Of a DNA stretch of 64,000 nt, positions 25,677 to 35,294 are shown piece after piece; position 1 is the first letter of the stretch; every line of letters begins with the position of its first letter. The notes beneath the pieces are model-generated. The model was not told the DNA's origin. It did no database searches and worked only from the letters and a program-made list of their open reading frames with translations. The DNA comes from Cellulomonas carbonis (GTDB lineage Bacteria > Actinomycetota > Actinomycetes > Actinomycetales > Cellulomonadaceae): NCBI RefSeq assembly GCF_014636275.1, contig NZ_BMEB01000007.1, forward strand, positions 54,760 to 118,759, given 5' to 3'. Position numbers and translations under genes: made by a program.

Positions 25677-26165
25677 TCAGGCGTCGAACGGCGCGACGAG
25701 CGTGCGCAGCAGTGCCGCGAGCGTCTCGCGGTCCCGCTCGGGGAGGTCGCCGAGCAGCTCGCGCTCGACGCGCAGCAGGTCCTCGAGGGCCGCGTCGACC
25801 CGCGTGAGCCCCGCCGGGGTCAGCCGCACCAGCACGCCGCGTCGGTCGGCCGGCGCCGGCCGGCGCTCGACGAGGCCGCGCGCCGCGAGGCGGTCGATGC
25901 GGTTCGTCATCGTCCCGCTCGTGACGAGCGTCTGCGTCACGAGCGTCCCGGGCGAGAGCTGGTAGGGCTCACCCGCACGGCGCAGCGCCGACAGGACGTC
26001 GAACTCCCACAGCTCGAGGTCGTGGCGGTCGAACGCGGTGCGCCGCGCGAGGTCCAGGTGCCGCGCGAGGCGGCTCACGCGCGAGAGGACCTCGAGCGGG
26101 GCGACGTCGAGGTCGGGGCGCTCGCGGCGCCACGACTCGACGATGCGGTCGACCTCGTCGGTCAC
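25677..26165 (-). CDS. MarR-family transcriptional regulator
   Basis: This 162-residue winged-helix regulator has dimerisation helices at both ends, the recognition helix region LSPGTLVTQTLVTSGTMTNRIDRLAARGLVERRPAPADRRGVLVRLTPAG, and the beta-wing PADRRGV. The GTG start at 26165 overlaps the TetR stop as GTGA, giving TetR-MarR coupling. No efflux or enzyme target lies beside it, so its ligand and regulon are unknown. Confidence 0.93.
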   Translation of the reverse strand: MTDEVDRIVESWRRERPDLDVAPLEVLSRVSRLARHLDLARRTAFDRHDLELWEFDVLSALRRAGEPYQLSPGTLVTQTLVTSGTMTNRIDRLAARGLVERRPAPADRRGVLVRLTPAGLTRVDAALEDLLRVERELLGDLPERDRETLAALLRTLVAPFDA

Positions 26166-26815
26166 GACGGGCTCTCGTCGCCCAGCAGCGTGGGGTTGCG
26201 CTGGAGGTTCGACAGGCCGTTCCACGCGAGGTTGACCAGGTGCGCGGCCACCTCCGTCTTGGCCGGCCTGCGCGCGTCGAGCCAGTACTGCCCCGTGAGC
26301 GCGACCATGCCGACGAGCATCTGCGCGTAGATCGGCGCGGTGCGGGGGTCGAGGCCGCGCTTGGTGAACTGGCCGGCCAGCAGGTGCTCGACCTGCATCG
26401 CGACGTCGCCGATGAGGCTCGAGAACGTGCCCGTCGTCTGCGCGACGGGCGAGTCGCGCACGAGGATGCGGAACCCGTCGGTCGAGGACTCGATGTAGTC
26501 CAGTAGCGCGAGCGCGGTGCGCTCGACGAGCGCCTCGGGGTGGCCGCCCTGCTCGAGCGCGCGCGTGAGGGTCCCCGTGAGCGCCTGGATCTCGCGGTCG
26601 ACGACGACCGCGTACATGCCCTCCTTGCCTCCGAAGTGCTCGTAGACGACGGGCTTGGACACCTGCGCGCGCGACGCGATCTCCTCGACGCTCGTCCCCT
26701 CGAACCCCTTCTCCGCGAAGAGCTGCCGGCTCACGTCGAGGAGCTGCTCGCGTCGCTGCGTGCCCGTCATCCGGGCGCGCGGGGATCGCTTGGAGGTGGC
26801 CACGGCCCCCATCAT
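26162..26815 (-). CDS. TetR-family transcriptional regulator (Rv1019-like)
   Basis: This 217-residue protein has the TetR helix-turn-helix at about residues 20-65 ([56 protein letters not shown]), then an all-helical ligand domain. M. tuberculosis Rv1019 lies in the same position beside glmU. ATG at 26815 or 26812 or GTG at 26803 are all possible starts. It transcribes away from tRNA-Gln and precedes the MarR gene with a 4-bp overlap. Confidence 0.92.
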   Translation of the reverse strand: MMGAVATSKRSPRARMTGTQRREQLLDVSRQLFAEKGFEGTSVEEIASRAQVSKPVVYEHFGGKEGMYAVVVDREIQALTGTLTRALEQGGHPEALVERTALALLDYIESSTDGFRILVRDSPVAQTTGTFSSLIGDVAMQVEHLLAGQFTKRGLDPRTAPIYAQMLVGMVALTGQYWLDARRPAKTEVAAHLVNLAWNGLSNLQRNPTLLGDESPS

Positions 26816-26911
26816 GCCGTGCGGCGCGTCACACCCTTCGCCCGGGCGGACGCGTGCCGGGCTGCTGGCAGACTGGGCGGCGCGCCGACCGGGCCGACCG
26901 GACGGCGCTGG

Positions 26912-26983
26912 TCCGCCCTGGTGTAACGGCAGCACGCAGGCCTTTGGAGCCTTGCGGTCCAGGTTCGAATCCTGGGGGCGGAG
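26912..26983 (+). tRNA. tRNA-Gln(TTG)
   Basis: A 72-nt cloverleaf with acceptor TCCGCCC/GGGCGGA, anticodon loop CTTTGGA with anticodon TTG at 26944-26946, and T-arm CCAGG-TTCGAAT-CCTGG. The 27-43 pair is C-U, the other stems pair well. The discriminator is G, usual for Gln. CCA is not encoded. Confidence 0.95.
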
Positions 26984-27113
26984 CGCGGCCCCACGCGGGT
27001 CGACCGTCCCGGGCGGGGCCCGGTCCGACGGTAGAGTGGCGCATCGCCAGGCCCATCCGCCGTCGGCCGCTGGACCAGCGCGCCGCAGGACGGCACACCC
27101 GACGGGAGCCCGA

Positions 27114-28673
27114 GTGACCACCCCACGCCCCGCCGCCGTCGTCGTGCTCGCCGCAGGCGAGGGGACCCGCATGCGGTCCGCGACGCCCAAGGTGCTCCAC
27201 ACGCTCGCCGGCCGCTCGATGCTCGGCCACGCGCTCGCCGCGGCGAGGTCGCTCGACCCCGAGCTGCTCGCGGTCGTCGTGCGGCACGAGCGCGACCTCG
27301 TCGCCGCCCACGCGCGCGAGGTGGACCCGCAGGTGCTCGTCGCCGACCAGGACGAGGTGCCCGGGACGGGCCGCGCGGTCCAGTGCGGGCTCGCCGTCGT
27401 CGACGCGGCCGCGCACGCACGCGCAGCGCACGACGGGCGCGAGGGTCGCGGGCTCGACGTCGTCGACGGACCCGTGGTGGTGCTCGCGGGCGACATCCCC
27501 CTGCTCGACGGCGGGACGCTCGCCGAGCTGCTGTCCGCGCACGTCGCGGACGGCAACGCGGTCACGGTCCTGACCACCGAGGTCGAGGACCCGACGGGCT
27601 ACGGCCGCGTCCTCCGCGAGGAGGGCACGGGGGCGGTGCTCGGCGTCGTGGAGCACAAGGACGCCGACGACGCGCAGCGCGCGATCCGCGAGATCAACTC
27701 CTCGGTCTACGTGTTCGACGCCGCCGTCCTGCGCTCGGCGCTCGGTCGCCTGGGCCGCGACAACGCGCAGGGCGAGGTCTACCTGACGGACGTGCTCGCG
27801 ATCGCGCGCGCCGACGGCGGGGCGGTGCGCGCCGTGCGCGTCGACGACCCGGTGCTGGTCGAGGGCGCCAACGACCGCGCGCAGCTCGCGGTGCTGCGCG
27901 CCGAGCTCAACCGACGGGTCGTCACCGAGTGGATGCTCGCGGGCGTGACCGTCGTCGACCCCGCGACGACGTGGGTCGACGTCGAGGTCGAGCTCGCGCA
28001 GGACGTCACGGTCCTCCCGGGGACGCAGCTGCTGGGCCGCACGCGCGTCGGCCGCGGCGCCGTCGTCGGGCCCGACACGACCCTCACGGACGTCGAGGTC
28101 GGTGAGGACGCCACGGTCGTCCGGACGCACGGGTCGTCGTCGCGCATCGGCGCGGGCGCGACCGTCGGGCCCTTCTCCTACCTGCGGCCCGGGACGGTGC
28201 TGGGCGATGCCGGCAAGATCGGCGCGTACGTCGAGACCAAGAACGCCGAGATCGGCGCGCACTCGAAGGTCCCGCACCTGTCGTACGTCGGCGACGCGAC
28301 GATCGGCGACCACAGCAACGTCGGCGCCGGGACGATCTTCGTCAACTACGACGGCGTGGCGAAGAGCCGGTCGACCGTCGGCTCGCACGTGCGGATCGGC
28401 TCGGACAACGCGATCGTCGCGCCGGTCGAGATCGGCGACGGCGCCTACACCGGGGCGGGCTCGGTCATCCGGCACGACGTCCCCGCGGGCGCCCTCGGCA
28501 TCAACACCGCACCGCAGCGCACGATCGAGCGCTGGGTGCTGCGGCGTCGGCCGGACACAGGCTCCGCGGACGCCGCCCGCGCCGCTCTCGGCTCGTTCGA
28601 CGACGAGCCCGAGCTGTCCCCCCAGGCCCAGCAGGAGCTCGCTCGCGGCCAGGCCGCGGGCCAGGACCGCTGA
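27114..28673 (+). CDS. glmU: Bifunctional GlmU (GlcNAc-1-P uridyltransferase / GlcN-1-P acetyltransferase)
   Basis: This 519-residue enzyme makes UDP-GlcNAc for peptidoglycan. The N-terminal Rossmann domain has [18 protein letters not shown] and the Mg/uridyl motifs [14 protein letters not shown] and [10 protein letters not shown]. The C-terminal left-handed beta-helix contains hexapeptide repeats and the acetyltransferase stretch [31 protein letters not shown] at 27114 has a GGGAG Shine-Dalgarno and the correct family N terminus. A TAGAGT -10-like box lies in the leader. prs follows 38 bp after it, as in M. tuberculosis (Rv1018c-Rv1017c). Confidence 0.98.
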   Translation: MTTPRPAAVVVLAAGEGTRMRSATPKVLHTLAGRSMLGHALAAARSLDPELLAVVVRHERDLVAAHAREVDPQVLVADQDEVPGTGRAVQCGLAVVDAAAHARAAHDGREGRGLDVVDGPVVVLAGDIPLLDGGTLAELLSAHVADGNAVTVLTTEVEDPTGYGRVLREEGTGAVLGVVEHKDADDAQRAIREINSSVYVFDAAVLRSALGRLGRDNAQGEVYLTDVLAIARADGGAVRAVRVDDPVLVEGANDRAQLAVLRAELNRRVVTEWMLAGVTVVDPATTWVDVEVELAQDVTVLPGTQLLGRTRVGRGAVVGPDTTLTDVEVGEDATVVRTHGSSSRIGAGATVGPFSYLRPGTVLGDAGKIGAYVETKNAEIGAHSKVPHLSYVGDATIGDHSNVGAGTIFVNYDGVAKSRSTVGSHVRIGSDNAIVAPVEIGDGAYTGAGSVIRHDVPAGALGINTAPQRTIERWVLRRRPDTGSADAARAALGSFDDEPELSPQAQQELARGQAAGQDR

Positions 28674-28711
28674 CACGTCGTCCGACCCGCACGAGAGAAG
28701 GCTCCGAGCAC

Positions 28712-29695
28712 ATGACCGGGATCACGAGCAGCGACGGCGAGAAGCGACTCGTCCTGATGTCCGGACGGGCGCACCCCGAGCTGGCCGAGGACGTGGCCCG
28801 GGAGCTCGGCGTCGAGCTGCTGCCGACGACGGCGTACGACTTCGCCAACGGCGAGATCTACGTGCGGTTCTCCGAGAGCGTGCGCGGGACGGACGCGTTC
28901 GTCCTGCAGAGCCACACCGCGCCGATCAACCAGTGGATCATGGAGCAGCTGCTCATGGTCGACGCGCTCAAGCGCGCCTCGGCCAAGACCATCACGGTCG
29001 TGCTGCCGTTCTACGGCTACTCGCGCCAGGACAAGAAGCACCGCGGCCGCGAGCCGATCTCGGCCCGCCTCGTCGCGGACCTGTTCAAGACCGCGGGCGC
29101 CGACCGGCTCATGAGCGTGGACCTCCACGCGGCGCAGACGCAGGGCTTCTTCGACGGCCCCGTCGACCACCTCTGGGCGATGCCGCTCCTGGTCGACTAC
29201 GTCCGCACGCGCGTGGACCCGACGAACGTCGCGGTGGTCTCGCCCGACGCGGGACGCATCCGCGTCGCGGAGCAGTGGGCCGCGAAGCTCGGCGGCTGCC
29301 CGCTGGCCTTCATCCACAAGACGCGCGACATCCGCCAGCCCAACAAGGCGGTCGCCAACCGCGTCGTGGGCGAGGTCGAGGGGCGCACGTGCATCCTCAC
29401 CGACGACCTCATCGACACCGGCGGCACGATCGCCGAGGCCGTCCGGGTCCTGCTCTCCGCGGGTGCGCGCGACGTGATCGTCGCGGCGACCCACGGCGTG
29501 CTGTCCGACCCCGCGGCCCACCGGCTCCAGGAGTGCGGGGCACGCGAGATCGTCGTGACGGACACCCTGCCGATCAGCGAGGACCGCCAGTTCGACAAGC
29601 TGACCGTGCTGTCGATCGCGCCGCTCCTCGCGCGCGCGATCCGCGAGGTGTTCGACGACGGCTCCGTCACGTCGCTGTTCGACGGCGCCTCCTGA
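28712..29695 (+). CDS. prs: Ribose-phosphate pyrophosphokinase Prs
   Basis: This 327-residue enzyme makes PRPP from ribose-5-phosphate and ATP. Motifs include FANGEIYVRFSESVRG, the flexible ATP loop YGYSRQDKKHRGREPISARLVADL, DLHAAQTQGFFDGPVDHLWA, the P-loop-like SPDAGRIRVAE and the PRPP motif CILTDDLIDTGGT. The length is normal. Probably co-transcribed with glmU. Confidence 0.98.
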   Translation: MTGITSSDGEKRLVLMSGRAHPELAEDVARELGVELLPTTAYDFANGEIYVRFSESVRGTDAFVLQSHTAPINQWIMEQLLMVDALKRASAKTITVVLPFYGYSRQDKKHRGREPISARLVADLFKTAGADRLMSVDLHAAQTQGFFDGPVDHLWAMPLLVDYVRTRVDPTNVAVVSPDAGRIRVAEQWAAKLGGCPLAFIHKTRDIRQPNKAVANRVVGEVEGRTCILTDDLIDTGGTIAEAVRVLLSAGARDVIVAATHGVLSDPAAHRLQECGAREIVVTDTLPISEDRQFDKLTVLSIAPLLARAIREVFDDGSVTSLFDGAS

Positions 29696-29769
29696 CGCTC
29701 GCCCCCGGCACGGGCGGCCGGGGGGAGCCTGGGTCGCTCCCCGGCCCGGTCCGGCCGGACGGCATGCGG

Positions 29770-30028
29770 TAGGCTCGTGGGCTGTTGCCTCGGCGAGGGA
29801 CGTCGGACGGCCGGGCGGAGCGCGGCACCAGCAGGACCGGTGCGCGACCGCCGACGAGCCACCACCGCACAGCGGGACCGACTCCGTGATTGACGCGGCG
29901 GTCGTCCTGCGCGTCCGTCCTGCGTCCCGCGCCGAGGCCACCGCCGCGTACCGCCCCGGTGCCGGCGACCACCGTCACCGCTCGCGCCGCCGGCACCGAC
30001 CGTGCCGTCCGAACCACCAGGAGCCACC
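29770..30028 (+). promoter_or_regulatory. Promoter and about 250-nt leader of rplY/ctc
   Basis: TAGGCT at 29770-29775 is a likely -10 box, leaving a leader near 250 nt with no convincing gene. A perfect 11-bp hairpin (CGGTGCCGGCG at 29957-29967, CGCCGGCACCG at 29988-29998, 20-nt loop) ends 18 nt before the Shine-Dalgarno. It is a candidate for autogenous control by the ribosomal protein. Confidence 0.5.
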
Positions 30029-30655
30029 GTGTCCGAGACCAAGCTGACCGCCAGCACCCGCACCGAGTTCGGCAAGGGCGCCGCGCGCCGCATCCGCCGC
30101 GCGCACCAGATCCCCGCCGTGGTCTACGGCCACGGCGAGGAGCCGCTGCACATCACGCTCCCCGGCCACGAGACGATGCTCGCGCTCAAGCACGCGAACG
30201 CGCTGCTCGCGATCGACCTCGACGGCTCGACGCAGCTCGCCATCGCGAAGGACGTCCAGCGCGACCCGGTCAAGAACGTCATCGAGCACGTCGACCTCCT
30301 CGCGGTCCGCAAGGGCGAGAAGATCTCGGTCGAGGTCCCGGTGCACGTCGTCGGGGAGGCCGCCGGCGGCGCGCTCGCGATGGTGGAGTCGCAGACGCTG
30401 CACGTCGAGGCCGAGGCCACGCACCTGCCCGAGGGCTTCGAGGTGTCGGTCGAGGGTCTCGAGGCCGGTGCGTCCGTCACCGCCGGTGAGGTCTCCCTCC
30501 CGTCGGGCGTGACCCTCCTGACGGACCCCGAGACGGCCGTCGTCGTGCTCAGCGCGCCGCAGGTCGACGAGGGTGCCGAGGAGGGCGAGGCGGAGGCCGA
30601 GTCCGGCGCCGCCGAGCCGGCCGAGGCCGCCGAGGAGGCCGGCGAGGAGGCCTGA
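30029..30655 (+). CDS. rplY: 50S ribosomal protein L25/general stress protein Ctc
   Basis: This 208-residue protein binds 5S rRNA. The N-terminal L25 domain (about 1-95) has [25 protein letters not shown] and [25 protein letters not shown]; the C-terminal TL5/Ctc domain (about 96-185) follows, then an acidic Glu/Ala tail. GTG at 30029 has an AGGAG Shine-Dalgarno. The order prs, rplY, pth is standard for actinobacteria. Confidence 0.97.
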   Translation: MSETKLTASTRTEFGKGAARRIRRAHQIPAVVYGHGEEPLHITLPGHETMLALKHANALLAIDLDGSTQLAIAKDVQRDPVKNVIEHVDLLAVRKGEKISVEVPVHVVGEAAGGALAMVESQTLHVEAEATHLPEGFEVSVEGLEAGASVTAGEVSLPSGVTLLTDPETAVVVLSAPQVDEGAEEGEAEAESGAAEPAEAAEEAGEEA

Positions 30656-30673
30656 TCCCCTCCCGCACCCGTC

Positions 30674-30708
30674 GCGACGCCCGGCCCCCGGTGGGGTCCG
30701 GGCGTCGC
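30674..30708 (+). terminator. Hairpin between rplY and pth
   Basis: GCGACGCCCGG at 30674-30684 pairs with CCGGGCGTCGC at 30698-30708, and the inner CCCC/GGGG extends the stem. It may terminate or attenuate before pth. Confidence 0.75.
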
Positions 30709-30731
30709 CTGCTGATCCAGGAGGCACGTGC

Positions 30732-31391
30732 ATGAGCGGACCGACCGGACAGAGCACCCCGGGCACCCCGGGCACCCCGGGCGTCGCGGGGGCCTCTGGC
30801 GCCCCGTGGCTCGTCGTCGGGCTCGGCAACCCCGGACCGGGGTACGCGGGCAACCGGCACAACGTGGGTCAGATGGTCCTCGACGAGCTCGCGCGCCGGA
30901 CGAGGGGCACGTTCGGCAACCACCGCAGCCGCGCCCAGGTCGCCGACGTGCGGCTCGGCGTGCTTCCGGGCGGTGTCCCGGGGCCGCGCGTCCTGCTCGC
31001 CAAGCCGACGTCGTACATGAACGTCTCGGGCGGGCCGGTCGCCTCGCTGGTGCAGTACCTCCAGGTCCCCGTGGACCGCGTCGTCGTCGTGCACGACGAG
31101 CTCGACATCCCGTTCGCGCAGGTCCGCCTCAAGTCCGGCGGCGGCGAGGGCGGCCACAACGGCCTGCGCAGCATCTCGTCGGCGCTGGGGACCAAGGACT
31201 ACGTCCGGGTGCGCGTCGGCATCGGCCGCCCGCCCGGTCGGACGGACCCCGCCGACTTCGTCCTCAAGGACTTCGGGACGGTCGAGCGCAAGGAGCTCCC
31301 GTGGCTCCTGGACGCCGCGGCCGACGCCGTGGAGATGGTCGTCACCGACGGCCTCACGGCGGCGCAGCAGCGCTTCCACTCGCCGGCATGA
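30732..31391 (+). CDS. pth: Peptidyl-tRNA hydrolase
   Basis: This 219-residue enzyme recycles peptidyl-tRNA. After a disordered Gly/Thr/Pro N-terminal extension ([10 protein letters not shown], encoded by a CCGGGCACC repeat) the family begins at [22 protein letters not shown] with the catalytic His. Further motifs are [44 protein letters not shown] and the RVGIGRP strand. ATG at 30732 follows AGGAGG. The extension is unusual; a later start would lack a good ribosome binding site. Confidence 0.96.
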   Translation: MSGPTGQSTPGTPGTPGVAGASGAPWLVVGLGNPGPGYAGNRHNVGQMVLDELARRTRGTFGNHRSRAQVADVRLGVLPGGVPGPRVLLAKPTSYMNVSGGPVASLVQYLQVPVDRVVVVHDELDIPFAQVRLKSGGGEGGHNGLRSISSALGTKDYVRVRVGIGRPPGRTDPADFVLKDFGTVERKELPWLLDAAADAVEMVVTDGLTAAQQRFHSPA

Positions 31392-31467
31392 GCCGGCCGC
31401 CGGCCCGCGGGAACCGCCCGCGGACCGGTCAGGAGCCCGACGTGGGTTCCGTCACACCTGTGTGCCA

Positions 31468-31522
31468 ACCGGGTGAAATCCGGACAACCAGGGTGTCTCG
31501 GGCGATTGCCCAGGTATAGCCT
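31468..31522 (+). promoter_or_regulatory. CGGGTGAAA motif (site b) and promoter of the polysaccharide locus
   Basis: ACCGGGTGAAATCCGG (31468-31483) is identical over 16 bp to the site before the c-di-GMP riboswitch at 62433. A TATAGCCT -10 region lies at 31515-31522, 31 bp on. A weak CRP-like pair CGTGG-N6-TCACA (31441-31456, 8 of 10 matches) lies upstream. Confidence 0.6.
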
Positions 31523-31559
31523 CGGAGCGCTCGAAGGACCGCTGGGAAGGGGAGGCCGA

Positions 31560-33080
31560 GTGACGCTCGCCGTCGACCGCGAAGCAGTCCTGGACGGCCA
31601 GGACCGCCGCGCCCGCGCTGTGGAGCCCCGGAGGTCGTGGGCCTCCGCGCAGCCGTTCGAGATGCGGCAGACGCCGCACAACGTCCCGCACGCCGTCCGG
31701 CGGTGGGCGGACGTCGCCGTCGGCTACCGGCTCCGCGTGCTGCTGACCGACGCCGCCGTGGCGACCGGTGTCGCCGGCGCGCTCCTGCCCGGTCTGTACG
31801 GCGTCACGCCACGGACCGTCGGTCTGGTCGTCGCGACCGCGCTCGGGTTCTGCGTGCTCGTCATGCTCGGCAAGGGCTACGACCTCCGTCACCTCGGCGA
31901 CGGACCGACCGAGTTCCAGGCGCTGCTGCGCGCCGGTGCCGGCAGCGCGGTGCTCCTCATGGCCGGCAGCTACAGCATCAAGGCGGAGATCCCGCGGACC
32001 CTCGTGTTCGTGGGCGTCCCGCTCATCGCGCTCCTCGCGTTCGCGGCGCGCTACGCGCTGCGCAAGGTGCTGCACCGCGCACGCGTCGAGGGTGACTGCA
32101 TGAAGCGCACCGTCGTCGTGGGCGACCCGGTGGCGGTCGGTCGCGTCGTCGCGGACCTCGCGCGGGAGCCGTACCACGGCTACCACGTGACGGGCGTGTG
32201 CCTGCCGGGCATCGACGACGACGCCGTGCAGCCCGACGTGCCCGTCGTGGGGGCGATCGCGGACGTGCCGCAGGTCGTCGCCGACCGTGCCGTCGAGGTC
32301 GTCGTCGTGGCCGGGTCCCCGCTGAGCGGCGAGGCGCTGCGGCGCCTGTCGTGGGCGCTCGACCGGGCGGGTGCGCAGCTCGTCGTCGCACCCGACCTGC
32401 AGGAGGTCACGAGCCCGCGGCTCAGCGTCCGGCCGGCGGCCGGCCTGTCGCTGCTCGAGGTCGAGGTCGGCGCACCGCGCGGCCGGATGGTCGGCAAGAC
32501 GCTGGTCGACCGCACGCTCGGCACGATGTTCCTGCTCGCGGCCGCGCTGCCCCTCGGTGTCGCGGCGCTGCTCGTCCGCCTCACGTCGCCCGGTCCCGCG
32601 TTCTACACGCAGACCCGCGTCGGCGTGGACGGCGTGCCCTTCACCCTCTACAAGCTCCGCAGCATGTACGTCGACGCGGACGCCCGGCGTGCGCGGCTCG
32701 CGGACCAGGACGAGGGCGCGGGCGTGCTGTTCAAGATGAAGCACGACCCGCGCGTCACGCCGATCGGCCGCGTCCTGCGTCGGTTCTCGATCGACGAGCT
32801 GCCCCAGCTGTTCAACGTCGTGCGGGGTGACATGTCGCTCGTCGGGCCCCGTCCGCCGCTCCTCGAGGAGGTCGCGCGGTACGAGGACCCGGTCCAGCGC
32901 CGGCTGCGCGTGAAGCCCGGTCTGACCGGCCTCTGGCAGGTCTCGGGCCGCTCGGACCTGTCGTGGGAGGAGTCGGTGCGGCTCGACCTGCGCTACGTCG
33001 ACAACTGGTCCCTCGCGATGGACCTCATGATCCTCTGGAAGACCGCTCGCGCCGTCGTCACGGGGTCAGGGGCCTACTGA
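31560..33080 (+). CDS. Polyprenyl-phosphate sugar-1-phosphate transferase (WbaP/CpsE type)
   Basis: This 506-residue membrane enzyme should start polysaccharide assembly by placing a sugar-1-phosphate on undecaprenyl phosphate. About four membrane helices (60-175) precede a CoA-binding-like Rossmann domain (KRTVVVGD, about 182). The catalytic bacterial sugar transferase domain is 312-506, with a membrane helix, SPGPAFYTQTRVGVDGVPFTLYKLRSM, the RVTPIGRVLRRFSIDELPQLFNVVRGDMSLVGPRPP core and KPGLTGLWQVSGR. GTG at 31560 has GGGGAGG. It opens the surface locus. Confidence 0.95.
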   Translation: MTLAVDREAVLDGQDRRARAVEPRRSWASAQPFEMRQTPHNVPHAVRRWADVAVGYRLRVLLTDAAVATGVAGALLPGLYGVTPRTVGLVVATALGFCVLVMLGKGYDLRHLGDGPTEFQALLRAGAGSAVLLMAGSYSIKAEIPRTLVFVGVPLIALLAFAARYALRKVLHRARVEGDCMKRTVVVGDPVAVGRVVADLAREPYHGYHVTGVCLPGIDDDAVQPDVPVVGAIADVPQVVADRAVEVVVVAGSPLSGEALRRLSWALDRAGAQLVVAPDLQEVTSPRLSVRPAAGLSLLEVEVGAPRGRMVGKTLVDRTLGTMFLLAAALPLGVAALLVRLTSPGPAFYTQTRVGVDGVPFTLYKLRSMYVDADARRARLADQDEGAGVLFKMKHDPRVTPIGRVLRRFSIDELPQLFNVVRGDMSLVGPRPPLLEEVARYEDPVQRRLRVKPGLTGLWQVSGRSDLSWEESVRLDLRYVDNWSLAMDLMILWKTARAVVTGSGAY

Positions 33081-33093
33081 GAACCCGCGCACC

Positions 33094-33129
33094 GGACGCC
33101 CGATCACCGTCCCCCGTGGTCGGGCGTCC
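33094..33129 (+). terminator. Terminator after the sugar transferase gene
   Basis: GGACGCCCGATCAC (33094-33107) pairs with GTGGTCGGGCGTCC (33116-33129), one G-T pair, 8-nt loop. This isolates the priming transferase from the next operon. The rest of the gap to 33264 holds only a probable, undefined promoter. Confidence 0.85.
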
Positions 33130-33264
33130 GTGTGCGTCGCCGTTGCTCCGATCGGGTGACGACGATCACGTCTGACGCGCACCGGGGGCGAGAGTGGTGC
33201 CGTGAGGCACCGACGCAGCAGCAGCCCGGCGGCAAAGGGGCCGGCGGAAGACGGAGGCACGGCT

Positions 33265-34404
33265 GTGAGGATCGCGCTGGTCGGCACGCGAGGTGTGCCG
33301 GCCCGGTACGGCGGCTTCGAGACGTGCGTCGAGGAGGTCGGCAGCCGCCTCGCGGCCCGCGGGCACGAGGTCACCGTCTACTGCCGGCGCGTCGAGGGTG
33401 AGGACGACCGTGCGGAGCACCTGGGCATGCGGCTCGTGCACCTCGCGGCCGTGCGCAGCCGCTCGCTCGAGACGCTGAGCCACACCGGCCTGTCGGTCGC
33501 GCACCTCGCGCGCCACGGCGCCGACGCGGCGATCGTGTTCAACGCCGCGAACGCCCCGTGGCTGCCCGTGGTGCGCGCGGCCCGGATCCCGGTGGCCACG
33601 CACGTGGACGGCCTGGAGTGGAAACGCGCGAAGTGGGGCGGGGCCGGCAAGCGGTACTACCGCCGCGCCGAGGCGCTCGCCGTGCGCTGGTCCGACGCGC
33701 TCATCGCCGACGCGCAGGGCATCCAGGACTACTACCGCGAGCGCTTCGACGTCCCCACCGACCTCATCACGTACGGCGCCCCCGCCGTGCCCCAGGTGTC
33801 GGACCGGCTGGTCGAGCTCGACCTCGTCGCCGACGCGTACCACCTCGTCGTCGCGCGCTTCGAGCCCGAGAACCACGTCGACGTGATCGTGGACGGCTAC
33901 CGGCGCAGCGGCGCGCGCCTGCCGCTGGTCGTCGTGGGCTCGGACCCCTACTCGGACACGTACACCGCACAGGTCCACGCGCTCGCCGACGAGCGGGTCC
34001 GGTTCCTCGGCGGCGTCTGGGACCAGGAGCTGCTGGACCAGCTCTACGCGAACGCGCGCACCTACCTGCACGGTCACTCCGTCGGGGGCACCAACCCGTC
34101 GCTCCTGCGCGCGCTCGGCGCGGGCACCGCGACGACGGCGTTCGACGTGTCCTTCAACCGCGAGGTGCTCGGTGCGAGCGGGCGCTGGTTCACCACGCCC
34201 GAGGACGTCGCGCGCGAGGTCGAGCTGGCCGAGGAGGACGTCGCCGGGACGCGGCGGCGCGCGGCCGCGGCGCTCGTCGAGGCTGCGCGGTACGACTGGG
34301 ACGACGTCGCGTCCCGCTACGAGGACCTGTGCCGCCGGCTCGCCGGGGGCGCGGCCGACGACGGCACGGCGCGCCGGACGCCGTCGGTCACGAGGGGAGC
34401 GTGA
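33265..34404 (+). CDS. DUF1972/GT4 glycosyltransferase
   Basis: This 379-residue GT-B enzyme starts RIALVGTRGVPARYGGFETCVEEVGSRLAARGHEVTVYCRR, the hallmark of DUF1972 rhamnosyl-type transferases. The sugar-nucleotide side contains YLHGHSVGGTNPSLLRALGAG, where the GT4 E-x7-E is replaced by a variant, as usual for this subfamily. GTG at 33265 has GGAGG 8 bp upstream; GTG at 33202 adds an unlikely tail. It overlaps the next gene by GTGA. It probably adds the second sugar of the repeat unit. Confidence 0.92.
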   Translation: MRIALVGTRGVPARYGGFETCVEEVGSRLAARGHEVTVYCRRVEGEDDRAEHLGMRLVHLAAVRSRSLETLSHTGLSVAHLARHGADAAIVFNAANAPWLPVVRAARIPVATHVDGLEWKRAKWGGAGKRYYRRAEALAVRWSDALIADAQGIQDYYRERFDVPTDLITYGAPAVPQVSDRLVELDLVADAYHLVVARFEPENHVDVIVDGYRRSGARLPLVVVGSDPYSDTYTAQVHALADERVRFLGGVWDQELLDQLYANARTYLHGHSVGGTNPSLLRALGAGTATTAFDVSFNREVLGASGRWFTTPEDVAREVELAEEDVAGTRRRAAAALVEAARYDWDDVASRYEDLCRRLAGGAADDGTARRTPSVTRGA

Positions 34405-35294
34405 GGACGGTGCGCATCTCGCACGAGCAGGCAGGGACCGAGCCGGGGCGGGTCGCCACCGCGGCACCGGGCGGGGCCGCCGGGACGGCAGCGGGCGGCA
34501 GGACGGGCCGGGCGACCGCCGACGGGGACAGGTCCGCCGCGGGCCGCGAGTCCTACCGCGACGTGGTGCGCCGCCTCGCGTCGGCGCAGAAGGCCGCGGC
34601 ACCCGGGGCGCCCGCGTACTCGATCCTCGTCAACCGGCCGCTCGGCCGGCTCCTCGCGGCGTGGGCGTACCGGCGCGGGCTGACGCCCGACGCGGTCACC
34701 GGCATCAGCGCCGCGTTCACGTTCACCGGCATCGCGCTCGTCGCGCTCGTCGGCCCGGGCCTGCTCACGGCCGTCCTCGTGCCGCTCGCGCTCGTCGTCG
34801 GCTACGCGTTCGACTCGGCCGACGGGCAGGTCGCGCGGCTGCGGGGCGGCGGGAGCGTCGCGGGCGAGTGGCTCGACCACGTCGTCGACAGCATCAAGAT
34901 CTCGACGCTCCACCTCGCGGTCCTCGTCATGGCGTACCGCTTCCTCGACCTGCCGTCCGAGGCGTGGCTCCTCGTGCCCGTCGGGTTCACGGCGGTCGGG
35001 GCGGTCTCGTTCTTCGCGATGATCCTCAACGAGCAGCTCAAGCGCGGCGTCGCGGCGCGGACGGGCGTCCCGACGCCCCCGCCGGCACCCGTCCCGCTGC
35101 TGCGGCGGCTGCTCGTGCTGCCGACGGACTACGGGATCCTCTGCCTGGCGTTCGTGCTGCTCGCCATCCCGCAGGCGTTCTTCTGGGCGTACACGCTGCT
35201 GTTCGCCGGTTCCGCGGGACACCTCGTCCTCGCGCTGCTCAAGTGGCGCCGCGACATGGTGCGCCTGGCCCAGACGGTGACGTCCGGTGCGTGA
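34401..35294 (+). CDS. CDP-alcohol phosphatidyltransferase-family enzyme
   Basis: This 297-residue membrane enzyme has a disordered N terminus (about 45 residues), then six or so membrane helices. The complete CDP-alcohol motif begins at Asp138: D-x2-DG-x2-AR-x8-G-x3-D-x3-D (DSADGQVAR ... GEWLDHVVD). It should transfer a phospho-alcohol from, or to, a CDP-linked donor. In a polysaccharide locus it might make a glycerol- or inositol-phosphate donor, or decorate the polymer, rather than a bulk phospholipid. GTG at 34401 lies in a GTGA overlap and has a GGGAG site. Confidence 0.9.
   Translation: MRTVRISHEQAGTEPGRVATAAPGGAAGTAAGGRTGRATADGDRSAAGRESYRDVVRRLASAQKAAAPGAPAYSILVNRPLGRLLAAWAYRRGLTPDAVTGISAAFTFTGIALVALVGPGLLTAVLVPLALVVGYAFDSADGQVARLRGGGSVAGEWLDHVVDSIKISTLHLAVLVMAYRFLDLPSEAWLLVPVGFTAVGAVSFFAMILNEQLKRGVAARTGVPTPPPAPVPLLRRLLVLPTDYGILCLAFVLLAIPQAFFWAYTLLFAGSAGHLVLALLKWRRDMVRLAQTVTSGA

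Noticed and set aside
26912..26983. Pseudo-tRNA because of the C-U mismatch at 27-43
   Set aside because: All other stems, the TTG anticodon, loop context and discriminator fit a working tRNA-Gln.
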